Of a stretch of 64,000 nt of DNA, positions 41,101-55,671 are shown piece by piece. The stretch covers positions 1,368,796 to 1,432,795 of the forward strand of contig VWZF01006833.1 in NCBI GenBank assembly GCA_013396755.1. The letters are read 5' to 3'. The notes below the pieces were generated by a model. The model worked only from the letters and a program-made list of their open reading frames with translations, was not told the origin of the DNA and did no database searches. A program made the position numbers and the translations under genes. How positions within the stretch are numbered: the first letter of the stretch is position 1; each line of letters begins with the position of its first letter. Source of the stretch: Sclerurus mexicanus. Taxonomy: Eukaryota > Chordata > Aves > Passeriformes > Furnariidae.

Positions 41101-42010
41101 ATTCAAAAAATTTCATTAGAAAAGTAAGGTTTCAATTTATTAAAGACACACTTTTGTCAAATAAACCCCTTTAGTTGTAACTGAGCGTTGCATTCCAAAA
41201 ATCCTTCTCCAGTTTTCCTTCAGTCCCTTCCTTTAAATAATAAGATTGAGCAATAAACAGTATCCATATGTTCTTAATTTTACACATATTTCAGCTAATT
41301 ATATTATGTTCATGGATAACCTGCTAAATTTTTTAAAAATATAATTATCTTCTCACCATTTACACAAATGAGTCAGAAAGTAAGTAAAATATCTGTGCTA
41401 ACGATGTCAAATTAATTTTTCCATGTCTCTGAAAAAGCCAGAAGAAGTGGCCTGAAGGTATCTGTGTTTATGGTATCTTAAATAGGGCAAATGATAAAAG
41501 TGAAAGTATCAGTGTAAGTAGCCATTGGGTAATCTAACAGGTTATTTGCATTTTGCCTTAAGGAGTCCACACACACGCTCTTCAAAATTTGCAAAATTCC
41601 GATCCTGGTTTTCTGGGAGTGAAGGTAAGTTATGTGTTTAAGTTAGTATGCTCTGATCAAATTACAAACTGGGAAATGCTGGCTTCAATTTGTTCTAAAA
41701 ACAAAAGGATGAGTAAATATTAGTTTATTGTGGAGTAGATCTAAATTGAAATATTTTTATTGACATTTCTCATGGCATTTGTGCACAGAGACTAGTTTCA
41801 TGCAGAAAAATCAATCCCCTTATCTGCTAAAGTGCTTTGAAATATTTTTTTTAAGTTACAGATCATTGTCCTTTCATAACTGACATTTACCATGTTTTTT
41901 CTGGTGTATCCACCCTATTTTTTATTGTCTTAAAAATATTTGAGTAAGAAACAGAATTTTGAATAGAAAAAAAGAGACCCAAAATGTCACTGCTGTAGTT
42001 CACAGTGCTA

Positions 42011-42032
42011 AATGCAATGCAATGCAATGCAG
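42011..42032. repeat. (AATGC)4 microsatellite
   Basis: Four tandem AATGC units in the 5'UTR intron. Confidence 0.85.
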
Positions 42033-45000
42033 ATTTATTTGAGATATCTAAAGAGACATCCAGTCAAATCTATCCGTAGGTCCTAAGGCAAGCAATCCAT
42101 GCAAGCTGGCTTCACAAAAGTAGGTATTCCAAGGAAAGGCATGACTTCCTTAAAGCTGAACACAGCCTCCAGCACTTAGCACCTGGTCAGACCCTGCCTC
42201 TTCTTTAAACTCTAATCTATTAATTTACACTGTGCTAATTTGTGTTTACAGGTCCTCACTGACTATTACATAGGATTTTTCTTTTTTCCATACCATTCAT
42301 GGTGTCATTTTCTTTAGACTATAATTCATCTGTAGCAATGACTATAATTTTTGTTTGTATTTGTACAGTCAGCCTCAGTAGCCTATAGGCATCGGTGTTA
42401 CATAACCATTCAAAATAAAAATAATGAAATCACCAGCAGGTATTTATTACTAAAATTAATAAATCAGAGAAGACAAAAGCACTCATCATGGGAATATGAA
42501 ATCAACTAATAAGGATATGTCACAGAAATAATATTCCTTAATAAAAAAATTGCTTTAAAATTATTTAGAATGGGGCAGTGATAAGTGGCTGAATATGAAC
42601 TGGTAGTTTCAAATTGGCTGAAACCTCACCAAAGAACAGTAAATGCAGTAAATACTTCAGGTGCTTCAGGGATATTACATGCAATTGTATTTAATATCCT
42701 CGGTAATGACTTGCAATTAGGTGTGAAAGCGTATTAACTGAATCTTAAAAACCCCAATCTCAACAAAAGAAAACACTGTAAGTGTCTGGAAATTTGGCAG
42801 AATATATTATATGAGATTCAGTCTGACTGGTGAAGGACTAGGCAGATGGGAAAACACTCAAAACAGATTAGATTAGAGACTGGAAAGTAATTTCAGAAGT
42901 GTCTGAAAGATCCAGAAGCTGCATCTTGGGAGAATATCACTGGACACTGCTCTCTCTCACCAGACATTGCTACACAGAGTCTTTCCCCTGCTTATTTGCC
43001 TGTTTATGCCCAGTCATCTCTTTTCTTCCCTCACCATTTGCTTTTGAATTCATTTGTTCCTATCTCTTCTCTCCTTCTGCCTAGGAGTGGCATATAATGG
43101 ATTAAGATTCCTCCACCAAGGCCAACTGTACCCAATAAACTGGAGTAATCAAAAATTCTTAGGTTATGTAAAGGCATGAATCTGGATTCCTCATATATAT
43201 ACCTGCAGGTTTCAGAACTCCCCCAAAAAATCATCTGGCCCATATATTTATAAAAACTGACCCAAACTTCTAGGAATTCTTTAAATGCAGGCCTGCCTTA
43301 TATTTTCTTTAACACCGTAAGTTGCCTCTGAGAAGGTGTGAAAAGAGATCAAGTGTGAATACTTGAAATATTGGAGAAACCTGAAGGACAAATGAAAACC
43401 ATATGCAATTTAAGAGGAAAAGGTCTCTTTCTTAGCCCATCAGCTTAGCTGGAATACCATACTTGATTACCATTTTGCAAATACCTTCCAATGTTAAAGA
43501 TCCTTACGTTATAATGAAAAACAGCTACAATATGTGACACACATTTCTATGACTAGACCTCCTTAAAGGTGTTCATTGCATTTTCCCACTGGTATTTTAG
43601 CGAAGAAATACAGCGCTACATCAAAAGGCCATCTTATGAAGTGAAACATTATTTCTGGCTGAGAAGTCTTACCTTTATTTTTCTAAGAAATGCCAAATCT
43701 CAGAATTCAGCCTCTGTATCTTGTGCTAATGTGAAAAGAAAAAGGATGCATTTCTAGCAGAAAATGGAATTGGCAAGAAAGGCTTCTCCTTGGGAGCTGA
43801 AGCTTCTTCAAGACTGAAGTTTCTTTAAGACTCTCTCATTCTTTGCTCCAGTGTCCAAAGCTTCTCAAAATTAATTGCAGTAGACAAAGATAAGTCTACA
43901 TATTCACGTAGACATACTTTCACAACCTAACAGCACAGAGAGGCAGGAAAATCAGGATTCAAAATGGGTTACTTAACCAAAACCTAATACAGACCAAAAG
44001 TACATTTAAGAATATTCCTTAAGTGATAAGAGTTTCAAAAATTCCATGTAATCGTTTACCTGCATGTTTTAACTAGAAGGGGAAAATGAGTCTTGTTGAC
44101 ATCACCGCATGACTAGTGGAGTCTTTAGCAGACATGGGAGAAGGGCAGCTGTGTGCCAAGGCTAGCAGGAGTGTTCCCACCTGTGTTTGGGGAACCACAC
44201 AGTCTAGCATGACTCCCCACTGGACTGACTGCCTTTAAGCAAAGTTAATTAACTCTATATTTGTAAGAAAATATGGACACTTCTTAGAGAATGTTGGTAC
44301 AAGTGTTTTTCTTTGTGTACCTTTTCTTTCTTCCATGTCAAGAGACGTAATGGCAGAAAAAGACAGTACGTTCAGGTTCTTCAGTTTAAAGATTGCATCA
44401 TTACAAGAGCTGACCAAAGGCTGGCCTTGGCTTCCTCAGTCTTTAATAATCTGAGAATCTAGTTAATTAAATTTAAATAGTCTACTTACATCTGACAAAT
44501 TTTAGTCTTCAGCCATTGAGATTGAGATGAGCTGTCTTTGAGACATTTATTCTCATTTGGATATCTCATCTAGACATATTTCTTGGGGGGGATTTGTACT
44601 TTTTTATGTCATCGTTATTTTGCTTTTACTCCTAGAGAAGAAACGAAGAAGGAGACATCCCTCTCTTTTAGGTCTCTGCTCTTGTGAAAGCAGCCCTTAG
44701 TAATGCTTTTATCCAAATATAGTGAGAGTGAGCAGCCACTGTAGAAACTCTGTAGATAAAAAGAAAATCTGAGTAGACATAGATCAGGTCAAGAGAACAC
44801 AGAAGGTGGAAAAACAAAAAGTGAAAGCTTTCTGTTAGACCATGGCTTTTCTTCTTTTCAAATTAGAGGATCTCCAAGTACTCTTACAGAAAATATGCTT
44901 CAAAAACTAACCTAGAATTTACCTAATACTAGTTCTTATCCATCTAGAATTATATTTTCCCCAAAGATACAGCAAGTGGTAGCACAATTAGAGCTCCCAT

Positions 45001-48000
45001 TGTGTAATAACGTAACATAAAGCCACTCCAACAATTGCTAACAGCAAATTCTTTCAATGCCCTGGTCATTTTGAGCAAGGCACTGATTCAGCACGTTTTG
45101 CTGTGGTGAGTCACTACTGGAGAGGCTCCACTGAAGACATCTGAAAGCTGTGTCTCCAGTACTAACCTCAGGGTATCATGACTCTGCCACCAATGATACT
45201 TATCCACCAGTGCATATTTTACACTGAATGCAGCTTTCCCTGGGGGTACACAGGGGACTTCCCCATCCCTTTGCCTCTTGGGTGTATTTGGATTCTGCCC
45301 CTGAAGCAGCACTGCGGCTGAAATCTGATCTCATGGTCAGATACAGCAAAACGTTTAAGTGCTGTTGCTCAGAAGTATAAAAATAATATGAAAGAGATTC
45401 TATAGCTTCCTAATAAAAGAGTAAAATATTCATATGGCATTTATTTTCAAGAAGAGGGTGTGTAACCTATCAAGTTGTAAAATATTTGCCAGTTTGAAAA
45501 ATGCTCAGGAATTACTTTTTAATGGGAAAATTGTTACTAACACTAGCCATGCAGGTAATTTCAATAAATCTGGATTTTGAGTTAAAGCACAAGCAGAGAG
45601 TCTTTTTTTCAGACGTAATCTTCTCACCTCCTCTCTATATCTATGCATCATGGTAGTATAAGAGTATCAGTGGTAGTCACAGCAAAACTTGAAGGAGGGA
45701 GGTTGGCTGAACTGTGAGCCCTTTGTCCAGAACTTATAATAGGCCTAGGCCATGTCAGTGTAATTTCATTACGTGATTTCAATTAATATCTCATATAATT
45801 TTTACTTTCTTTTTTTTCCTTTTTTTTATAATACAAATACTTGCAATACGCTAAAATAAACAACAAACCTTTGCGGTTTTTTCCTTAAATTACTGTCTTT
45901 GGTTCTTACCCCAATACCAGAGATTTTCATAGATGGGCCCAGATTATACAGTTTTACTGTAGCTGAAGGTGATGACAGAGGATTATTTTGGCTGATATCA
46001 TGCTGACCAATATAATTTTAATTTATGGTAGTTTCTCTTGATTCATCTCCCAAGAATGAATCATAGGTGAAATCTCAGGCCTAGTCAGAGGGGATTCCTG
46101 ATGGTCAGATTATATATATTGTTTTCTGTAGGGCTCTTTCCTGAAGTTTTCTACATATATGGCAGCATTTTATTTAAGAATGGTTAGAATATCTTTCAAA
46201 TTGAGACATGATGTTGCTTCAAAAAAATGTTTAAAACTATATCCTCCAGTACTTGAGCTCCCTTTCAATGTAATGATAAACTGGAAAAGAAAGAAATGGC
46301 GTTATTAAAAAACAGATATTCTCATAAAGACCATTATAGGACAATATGCCACTGATGGCATCAACTAAGTGAAATCTAATGTTAGAGGCAAATGCAATGA
46401 ACAGAAATCATGGGCAGCCGTATGGACATTTGGTGTTAAGCAATTATGAAAGTGTTAACCTAGTTTTAGATTAACGAGAAACAGAGTTATCCACAAAATG
46501 AATTGTCCAAATTCAACTAATTCCTAATATTTTGTGTATAAAAAATGTAAATGTGCTGACAAGTGAAACACTAGTACATTCACCAGTATCCACTGGAAAG
46601 GTGTTAGAGAAGTTACAATAAAACATCAATTAGCCATATCTAAACACATTGCAGTATTGATTTTGTTGTGTTAAAAAAAAAAAAAGGCAAGCTCTGTTTG
46701 TAAAGTAATACTGTCTTCTAAATTTTTCTAGGGAAACTTATGAAAATGCATTTGCAACAGAAAATATTGCTTATGAACTTAGAAAGAAATAACCAACTAA
46801 ATTCAGAAAATTAATTGAATCGCCATGCAGCTGGAACACTTTTCTAGTCTTACTATGCCCCAGAAACTAATCAATACAAAATATGAAAGAATAAACATCA
46901 TATAGCATAAGATTAATGGACTGTATTTAGAATTTGACAGTTGTCTAGGAAACCGAAAGGGAAAAACTTGAAATTGTGCTAGAGAGGCTTCCACGCAGTT
47001 CTTGGCTGAATGTGATCGTTACTACACAGGGAGGAAGAAGCACAGAAAGTCAACATGGAAACAGAATGCTTTATACCTGCTGGTTAATACAGAATATGAA
47101 AAATGTACATGGATTTCTCCAAGGCATTTATTCTGATATCGTGGAAGTGTCTAATAAAACTTAACCAAGCCTTAGGTTTGGAATGTGTTCCAAATGGATT
47201 ATGGAAGTATGACTTTGATCTAGTCACTACCTGAACCTAATAAATCCAACAGTGAAAAGCCTCTGAGTTACAAGTTCTACCACCTCTGTAAAAGACATCT
47301 CTTCTAATATTAAAATTTCAGTATATTAACAAAATATTGTATCAATTAGAGGCCTATAGCTTTAGGTACATACACTACAGAATGATAGTGTTATAGCAGC
47401 TCCTAGAATTCCAGTATTCTTCCTATTGTAACACTAACTAAAGCAAATTCATGTGTAGGAAATACATGGCAAGTACCCTAACCTGGTGTTAGTAAAAACC
47501 TTTCAGGAAATCTCCTTAAATGCTCAGTTACAGCTTCACTTGGTAGGTAAGAAATTTCTTCATAATACAGGTTGAATTTTATTTATATTGCTTTTGGTCA
47601 GAACTTTGACTCAGGTCAGATTTCTTCATATGAGCATTTTTGGCTTTAAATATTAGTGACAGGCCTTTCTTTAGACATTTCATGTAAATGACAGTAAACA
47701 TTAGGATTGCCCTCCTTCTATTCATTCTGACCTTGGACTCTTGGGCCCTTTTGAGAGTACTACTTGTTTGTGTCATCAAGTTCACACCACTCAGACCTAA
47801 AAATAACATTATTGATGGCCTTTCTTACTGCAAACCCTAGTACTTTAGCTTTCATCTGTCATAAACAAGTTTTACAGATGACTGGGCTACTAAGTTAAAA
47901 TAACCCTAAAAGAATTTTTTTTTTAAAGATTCAAAGCTGTTTGTGATGAGTGGTGTTTGCTTTGCTCCTTGGTAAGATGCAAGTTAGGGGTATGCTTTCA

Positions 48001-49949
48001 CTCATTATTTAAAAGTGCTCTCTATGTAACATAAAAGTTACCACACAGTTTAGATTTAGAGAATTATTTTTATATAAAGAATGCTTTTCAATAGAAAACA
48101 CACTCAAATATCTGTTGAAATAAGAATAATTATGTGTGATGAAAAATGGCTATCTCTGAGTGTCCCTGTGGAGTTAGGTTAACTTTGCTAAAATGTATAG
48201 GAATTCTTCATTCCTGTGACTTAATATCCTAATTTTGTAATCTGCCAGCTTGATCCTTACTATCTAACCACTGCACAATCATATATACATTCAAAAGTAA
48301 ATGCTTTTCATAGTAATAACTGTGGAGAAACTTCCATGCTCAAGGAGAACAAGTTAGTATCATTTTAACTGCATCTGAGAAAAAAAACACACCTGTGTTT
48401 TTAGGTAGGACACCTTCAGGTTTCCAAGACCACCACACATATATTTCAAATGTTAATAAAAAGGGATAAAAATATTCTTGTACCAAAGTGCTGTTACAGT
48501 CACACAGTTGTCCCCTGTGACTGGCTTTTGAGAAGGCAACAAGACTTGTTTCCTAAGAAAGTGCACTCATTTTAACATCTGGAAACTTCATATTTAGACA
48601 TACTTAAAATTAAACCAAGAAATTTGGTCTTCTGAGAGCATACTTTTAACCAACAGAAATTTGGAATTCCTCGGTGTGTCCAAACATTAAAGGATAGTAC
48701 AAGAATGCCTAAGAAAGGGCAGAGTTTTCAGGCTATTCAAACCAAAGCAGGAAAGAATTTGTGCCATGTGGGCCCAAATTCAGGCTATACAGACTCAAGA
48801 AATTTCTGCTTCTATTCCAGGATAACCAGGCAGTGAAAGGACATGATTTATGAGAAATCATGGCAGATTTTTTTCTCACTTAATAAAGTAGCCAGACCAC
48901 ACAGTGCTATGTTGCCCTGCACAAAAGGAACTATTTTTCCAGTGAACAATTAATTTCCTCATTTAATTCTTCATCTGCATTTCTGTAGCGATTTTGAACA
49001 CAGACTTGTAACTTCCTAGAAACCTATATAATAATACATAATAATATTTTATTATTAAGTAGGTAAAGGAAGTATCTCACTTCACATTGTTCTTAAAATA
49101 AATTATGCTACAAGACCATAAACGCTGCTCCCCTCTCATATTGAAAAGGGGGGCCTTAAAATGAAATAAGCCTCATCTGATTTAAGCATAAATACTGGGG
49201 GATGACAAAGGGGGTCACAGAGCCAGTCATGTTGATAGTCTCCCCAGCCATTTGCCATCCTGGCATCTGTGATATCCTTTCAGATTTACCAGGGTGCCTG
49301 ATACTTTTGTTCAGGAAATGCTGCAATGAAATATGAGGATGTGCCTGAGGCATTGCAAGGATAGGGAGTCAGCTGTATGTGCTCTTCAGCTCATCTACAC
49401 ATATGTAGTAACTTCAGCACATGTGAAACATCAGCTTTGCTGAGCAGGTACAGCATGTATGCAATCAAAATATCTGGGATGTGCCAGACTCACAGCATGT
49501 GGACTATACAGTCAGTATTCAAAATGTGACCATTTGATAAGGATATATGACATGGAGCAAGCTGACCCAAAGAAATAGCAGGAATAACAATTGCAGGTTG
49601 AAAAGGAGACCTGTGCACATGGTAGCTGTGTGATCACACTTCTCTAAGTAAAACTACTCAGTAAAAAAAAAGATCAATAGCAATAAAGATTAATAACTAG
49701 ACAAATAATTAATCTGATCATAAATAACCTTTCCCTTAGGTTTTACATGTGAAAGAGCCCCATAAAAGCTCAAGCTCTTTAATTCAATTTTTAGTTGCAT
49801 TTTTCACTGTAAAACACATTTTGTGATCTGTCTTAGTTGATAGAGTAAGTGAACGGTAATTTTTTGTAAGAAGACATTACCAAGACTGGTGACAATATTA
49901 AAATCTATTAACAATTTTATATCACAGTTTTGGGGTGGATTGGCGAGAG

Positions 49950-50018
49950 CTTTTTGTTTGAGGGTTTTTTTATTGTTTGGTTGGTTTGCTTTGTGGTTTG
50001 GTTTGGTTTTAGGTTTTT
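49950..50018. repeat. G/T-rich low-complexity tract
   Basis: A stretch of GGTTTGGTT- and TTTTTTT-like units on the plus strand, C/A-rich on the SCN3A sense strand. The short open frames over it are low-complexity artefacts. Confidence 0.75.
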
Positions 50019-52576
50019 TTGCACCAGAAAGAAATAATTTTGGGTTGGGTAACAAAAAGATTAGAGACTAGATACTTTTGTGACCTAGAATTTAACTTGC
50101 TTATTCCTATTTAGGATTAAAGTGGTAGTACACACACATTATGGTTACTCAAGAGCATATGGTGTTCCTACTCTATATTTATATTTTGAAGTAATACAGT
50201 GCCTGCCTGAGCTGCTCTTATCCCTATTGCCTCTGCTTTATCTCATCATAAGACAAGGAAAGTCAAGCAGTAACACTGTCACAGCAACATACCAGGGATT
50301 CCAGCTGTTCATAAAGACAATTTTGATGAAAGCAGATGAATTGCTTGTAAGGGACCAGCTCCAGTATCAAGGTCCTATGGTAATCCTATTGGTCAATATC
50401 AGAGAGAGATGCCACTGCAATGTGCTTCAGAGCTTCTGATCAGGAGTAGCAGATGAAATGAGTAACATCAGGTTCCCAGTTAAGATGACTTTTCCTATAG
50501 ATAGATTTTATGGTGGTTGACGCTTGATGGACTCACTGAAACCACGGGTCAGAGTGTGTACATGTGTTCTGTAAGCAGTCTGAACTAGTGAGCATCAATT
50601 TCATATTTTAAATGTTTTATTTATTCAAGCGAGGACAAAAAAACCAGTATTTGCTGCAAATGGCAGCAATATATACTACTGATTAACAGCTATAAGGTAA
50701 ATAAAAAACACAGAAGGGTTACACTGAGTGGAAAATAAATTAACTAGAATTTTGAATGTAAAGTTTCTAACTTCTAACTAGAATTCTGTGGTAAAGAACA
50801 GAGGAAATGTAACTTCCTGAAACTTATTTTCAATAGACATTTTCAGAGTTCATTAAATAGATCATCTTAACAAATAAAGTACCAAATATCAGAAACTTGC
50901 ATTTGCTTTCCCTCAGGTTTAACTGCAGCAGAGTTCAAGCAAATTTTTTTTCATTTGCCACCTTATAGCGAGAACAGCATATGGATTCAAAAGGTCCAAA
51001 ATTAGTGCTTTAGGGAACAGGCTTACAATTTGCTTGCCTTCTACAAAGAATTCTCTTAGTATCTGCTATTCTCTGATTCATCAAAAGTTGTGGGACTCCA
51101 GTAATGTAATTAGTACACAATGAATTGTATTGGGTGAGATGTGAGCAGCAGAACGCACAGGATATCATCAGTCAGGAAGTTCCATCTTACATTCCACTAC
51201 CTTTTTTCCTTCTAAAATCCTTACTCTTTTGAGGGCAAATAAATGTCTCTCCATGCCTAATCTTCATAAGGTACAAGTTAACTCATTTAATGCTATCTGT
51301 GAACAAAAAGAGGTAGAAGCACAACATGTGTCACCAGCATATTGATTAAAACCCCCTTACTTTCTATACTTTCTTCTTTCCCTTGATCCTTCCTTGCTCC
51401 AGGTTACCTGACAATAAAGGGAAATGACCGAACTACCACTCTGACAGCCTAAGAGGGCGTAGGGGAATTGTTTATGTTCTCCATTGAAAATGTGAAATTG
51501 TCTACCTTTGCTAGCATCTAGTATTATCTAAGCAGAACTTTGCAACATTGAGCTTAACTGGCACAGCTCAGAAAATCAGTATAGGCTCTTAACTTCTGCT
51601 CATTAGAGGGAAAAATCATCATCTGACAACACAAGCATAATTTCTATAAATATCAAGGCCTAATAAAAAACATATCTGTTTAACAGGTGCTATGAAGCTT
51701 CAGATTACTGCAGCAGTTCACATTCTTGTCTTTAGCAATCTTGCATCCCAAAATGGAGATGTGCAGGAGAACAAATATGAAATATTAAACTGTTGGAGTT
51801 TAAAAGTCTCTTTCTGAAACTGTTTTCTTAACAAATCAATTATGAAAGCACAAACATGGTATGTTTCTAAAACAAACATCATCATTAATACTGATTATTT
51901 ATTTTGAAGTTACACAAGGACACCACAGGCACATTGATTTGGCACCATAAAAAATACAAACTAAAAACTTCATTCTTTCTCATCACCACTTCAGGTACAG
52001 GCCTTACTTGCTACTCTGAGTACCACCTGAGACCCAGTCCAGCTTGCTTTTCGTGTATGAATTGAGATGGAGATTTCTAATCTGTGGGCTCCTTATCCTG
52101 ATGTATGGGGATTCTGGCATATTTTTACTCCTACTATTTGGGAAATAATTTCCAAATCAATACTAACATAACACATATACTTTTAATGTCTATGTGTGTC
52201 TGTAGAACCACTAGTGAAAAACAGAATATCAGAGTGATCTTCAGTAGATATTTTCCTTTTACCTTTAATGACTGACAGGTTTAATTATCACTGATAACAA
52301 TGAATGAGACAACAGATGAATGGACAACAAAACGAAGAAATATAATAATTCTTGTGCTGATTTCTTCAAACAGTCCTGTTAAAAAGCATATATTAAGCTT
52401 GACAGTAATGTTACAGACAAAATGTGAACTATGTATTTGGTATGGAGCTCTGGTTAGTTAATAGTTGGTAAGCCCATTCTCTCATACACACAGACACACA
52501 ACCATGCAAAAAATGGCAAAGAAAGAAAATGCTTCCTTATGGGGTTTTTAGCTAATAAGGGAATTTCTCCAAATAC

Positions 52577-52594
52577 CATATATATATATATATT
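52577..52594. repeat. (TA)n microsatellite
   Basis: Short TA dinucleotide run in the 5'UTR intron. Confidence 0.75.
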
Positions 52595-53033
52595 GAAAAT
52601 AGCAGTAACAAGCAATGCAGATTTTATTCCTGAAACATCAGAATCGGAGATGCTCAGAATCTTAAGAGACCTGCTGTTCCTGAGACTGAATATCACCAGA
52701 TTTTTCTTCCTAGGAAACAAGGTCACTTCAATAAAATGCTTGGAATTAATGTAGTATACCTTGATTATAAAATGATCTGATTTTGCAATTAAGAGTACTG
52801 CAAGACAGCATCTCATTAAGAGTAGAGGCCAGACACCAGATTTAACGAGGTTAAAAAGAAAAAAAATCACACCATCATCACAATCAGTCAGTACAAAATG
52901 GCTTTGAATTTCCCGTTCCATCTTTGGCTCTACCTTAACAGCAAACCAGGCAGTACAATCCAATTCTGAAACATGGAAAAGATCATGTTGCCATGATTTA
53001 TTACGGGTAAAATTAAATGTTTTGCCAGCTTAC

Positions 53034-53235
53034 CTGATTGAAGGAGAATGAAAAATCACAGCAAAGCCCAGCATCCAAAAATAATATATGCCTCCTCCTG
53101 AAATAGTCCAGATTTCCATCCACAAAGCTTTACTAATTAATTATAATTTCTGTATTCTCAGTGGAAAAGAAAACACAGAGACCTTTCCAGAATCCTCTCT
53201 GATTCTGCCTCCGCTTCCTGTTCTCAGTCTCACTC
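53034..53235 (-). other. SCN3A: SCN3A first non-coding exon (5' limit uncertain)
   Basis: Inferred from homology to a matching block on the opposite strand at 63060-63321. The shared text on the minus strand includes TTTTCTGAT, GAGTGA, GAGAACAGGAAGCGG and an end TGTGATTTTTCATTCTC, then CTTCAATCAG|GTAAGC, against TATGATTTTTAATTCTC and TTTTAATCAG|GTAAGA in the partner. Both donors are good consensus sites. An upstream ATG at 53119-53117 stays open to the donor and, if spliced straight to 38102, joins the upstream frame that overlaps the channel start. The transcription start is not determined, so the high-coordinate limit is approximate. Confidence 0.68.
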
Positions 53236-53450
53236 TATGGTACCCAACATATATCAGAAAACAGCTTATTAGGAGAAGGGGGGCTGGAGGGAGGGGGGAT
53301 GGATGGAGGGGGAGAAGTGACGAGCCGGCAGCACCTGACGTGGCAGCTCCACCTACTGGTGGCGAGAACGACACGGCCCGAGCGCAGCCTGCGATGCTGC
53401 TCCATCGCAGGCGTTCTGACCTGCACTTCAAACAGCTCCTGCGTAACCTC
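53236..53450 (-). promoter_or_regulatory. SCN3A: Putative SCN3A promoter, GC-rich
   Basis: CpG-containing GC-rich patch in an otherwise AT-rich 20 kb region, directly upstream of the inferred first exon. On the minus strand it carries a C-rich run (CTTCTCCCCCTCC then CCCCCCTCCCTCC), a TAGGTGGAGCTGCCAC stretch shared with the SCN2A block and an ACGTCA half cAMP-response element near 53336-53341. No TATA box is apparent, as expected for neuronal sodium channel promoters. The overlapping open frames are GC-driven and lack homology. Confidence 0.6.
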
Positions 53451-53499
53451 CTTCAGGCAAGAAGCACAGCAGAGCAGCAGAACCACACCGATTACTGAA

Positions 53500-55670
53500 T
53501 AGCCCCTTGAAATGCTTTTGCTTAAAATAATTAGATTTAAATTTGCCTATATACGTTGAGCAGAGCATCTCGTTTTAAATGTGCTTTAAAAATGCATGGG
53601 AAGGGAGGAACGTGTAAATAACAGAGCATAGGCACTGACTGCTCCCCTAACTGCTGTATGCAGAACTTGCTGATTATCCTGATACTGTCGTATTCATTAA
53701 ATACTCCCATGCATTTTTGGCATCACGTTCGTTTCTTTCATGCGTGTAAAATGTACTATGCTTATATAAAATGCATAGCTTGAAGTCCTTCCCTTAGACA
53801 GGATTCCTGGCCTTGTGCAGATTTAAATCTGCTTACCTAGGGTTCCTCTGGCCCTCCTGGGAAGAGTTATTAGAGCAGTGGCTCCAGCATCGCCTGGTCC
53901 ATGGGCAGCAGCACTGAGTGAATAATGTCCTTCAGGCAGCATATTACTTTGTCCTGCATGTCAGTTTAAGGAGTATTGTGTCTGTGCAAAGCAAAGTGTA
54001 GGAAAGCTGAGCAATGTCAGCAAGTGTGTGCAATATATTGACCCACAGCCTTGGGTTAGAGGCCAACGAATTTAAAATCAAGCTACCAGCTTTGTTCAGT
54101 CATGTGGGATTTAATGAACAAACATTATTCCACAAAACAAGAAGGCAAACATATAAAAACAATGAATATTTTGCTTTCCTGTAGCTTCTGTAGGTCCTTT
54201 AAATACCTCTTCTGCAGTGCTGAGAGTTAGACCCATTCTCTGTCCCGCTGGTCACACACTTGGTTTTGGAAGCAAGAATGCCAGGGCAGGCAGCACACAC
54301 CCAGCCTGAGGGGCACTACCAAATCCCAGCTGCACAAAGCAGCGGTGGTGGTGACAACTGCCTATGACCCATGCCCAGTATCTCTGATATCCATAGACAT
54401 ACCTATTTCAGATAGCACTTATCCTTAAGCATTTGTGCAGTTTATGAGTAGTCCTTTTGATTTCAGTTACACTTGCTGTGTGCTTGACAAATATAAATAC
54501 CAAATTCCTGAATCTGGCAGCAGCAAACAGAAAGACATTTTCAGGAGATGTACATATTCTGTATGTACAGAATAATCTCTGTATATTAAGTGAAACAGTT
54601 GTACGCCCACCTTGAAAATGTTTGGGTTTTGTAAAACTGGGCTGCACAAGGACACTCCTGATGACACTGTTCAAGCAAATCCCCCTTTTTGTTTCAAAAA
54701 GACTTTGTGAGCATGAACATATACCACAGTCTTATTAAAAAAAATAAATTTGTTCACTGATTTTAATATTTACATTTTCAAACTTCCAGATGTTAAGGAG
54801 GAATGCATTTTTAATAAAAAAAAAGTGTTCATTGTCTCTACGGCATAGGTTTTGCTTTCACAGGATTATGTTAATTTAGCAAACCCATGAATGAAGAGAA
54901 GCTGGTGTCTGCATTTTAAACTGCTTAGGAACATTGCTTCACACATGCATTGTGTTTTGAAAATCAAACCAGTCCTTGGGGAGGACTTCCATTTGCTTAC
55001 ATGCTGCATTTCTTTTATGTATCATTTTTAATCTAAAAACATTTTCTTAGGGGTCTTTGGAAGTTTTCTTTAAAAAGTCTTTATGTCATCGTCCAAATGT
55101 AATCATCACCTAGTGACATCATAATTAAGGGAGAGTTATACGTGTTGAATCCGTTTCCCCTGGAAAAATAAAGAAATTCTAATCTACATAACAAACTATT
55201 TCAACCTTGTTAAAAAATAAGAAATGTAGTCCTTAATACTAGCTGTGTAATTCTAACAGAAATGGGTGTATAAAAACCAGTTTTGAACCTGAGCCGGTTC
55301 AGAGATTTCATTCTCTGATAAGTTTTCTAACAGTTTAGTCTCTGAAGAGCTAATTTTTGTGAACTAATGTTGTACAGGATGATTAATCTCATACCAGAGA
55401 ACCCCTAGTCCTGCTTTTTTGTGATAGTGTTCTTATATTTATTGCAATCTTCTCGGATATACCAGTTGACACAATGACTATACATAATGTATTTGCTTAA
55501 AGCAAGACAGCCTTCTCATAGGTGTAGGTCTGATATTGGAGAAATATTGCATCACTGAAACAGTTCAATTATCAACCCTCACGTTACAAAAAAAAAAAAT
55601 CCAGAAAATATAAGGGGGTTTTGTAGAAATGCTCATGCTACACAAATTCTTGGTAAATAATCATTTATTA
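53500..55670. other. Intergenic, SCN3A-proximal
   Basis: Between the SCN3A promoter block and the CR1 copy. AT-rich; no gene, RNA or repeat family recognised. Confidence 0.7.
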
Positions 55671-55671
55671 A

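Larger units (their letters stand above)
38103..53033 (-). other. SCN3A: SCN3A 5'UTR intron (14.9 kb)
   Basis: Inferred intron from donor CAATCAG|GTAAGC at 53033 to acceptor TTTGCAG at 38103. It is AT-rich with simple repeats, for example a poly-T run near 38430-38448, AATGC units at 42011-42032, a G/T-rich tract at 49950-50018 and TA repeats near 52577-52594. No CR1 copy and no coding exon was recognised. Further alternative non-coding exons, which this gene family often has, could lie here and cannot be seen without transcript data. The longest unassigned open frame is 52454-52963 on the minus strand, without recognisable homology. Confidence 0.7.

Noticed and set aside
52454..52963. 169-residue minus-strand open frame in the 5'UTR intron
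   Set aside because: No homology recognised, starts and ends without gene context, contains a TA microsatellite. Likely chance.
53324..53345. CAGCACC near the SCN3A promoter as a second RE1 site
   Set aside because: Only the left half matches; the following bases TGACGTGGCAG do not supply the GGACAGCG half with any accepted spacing.
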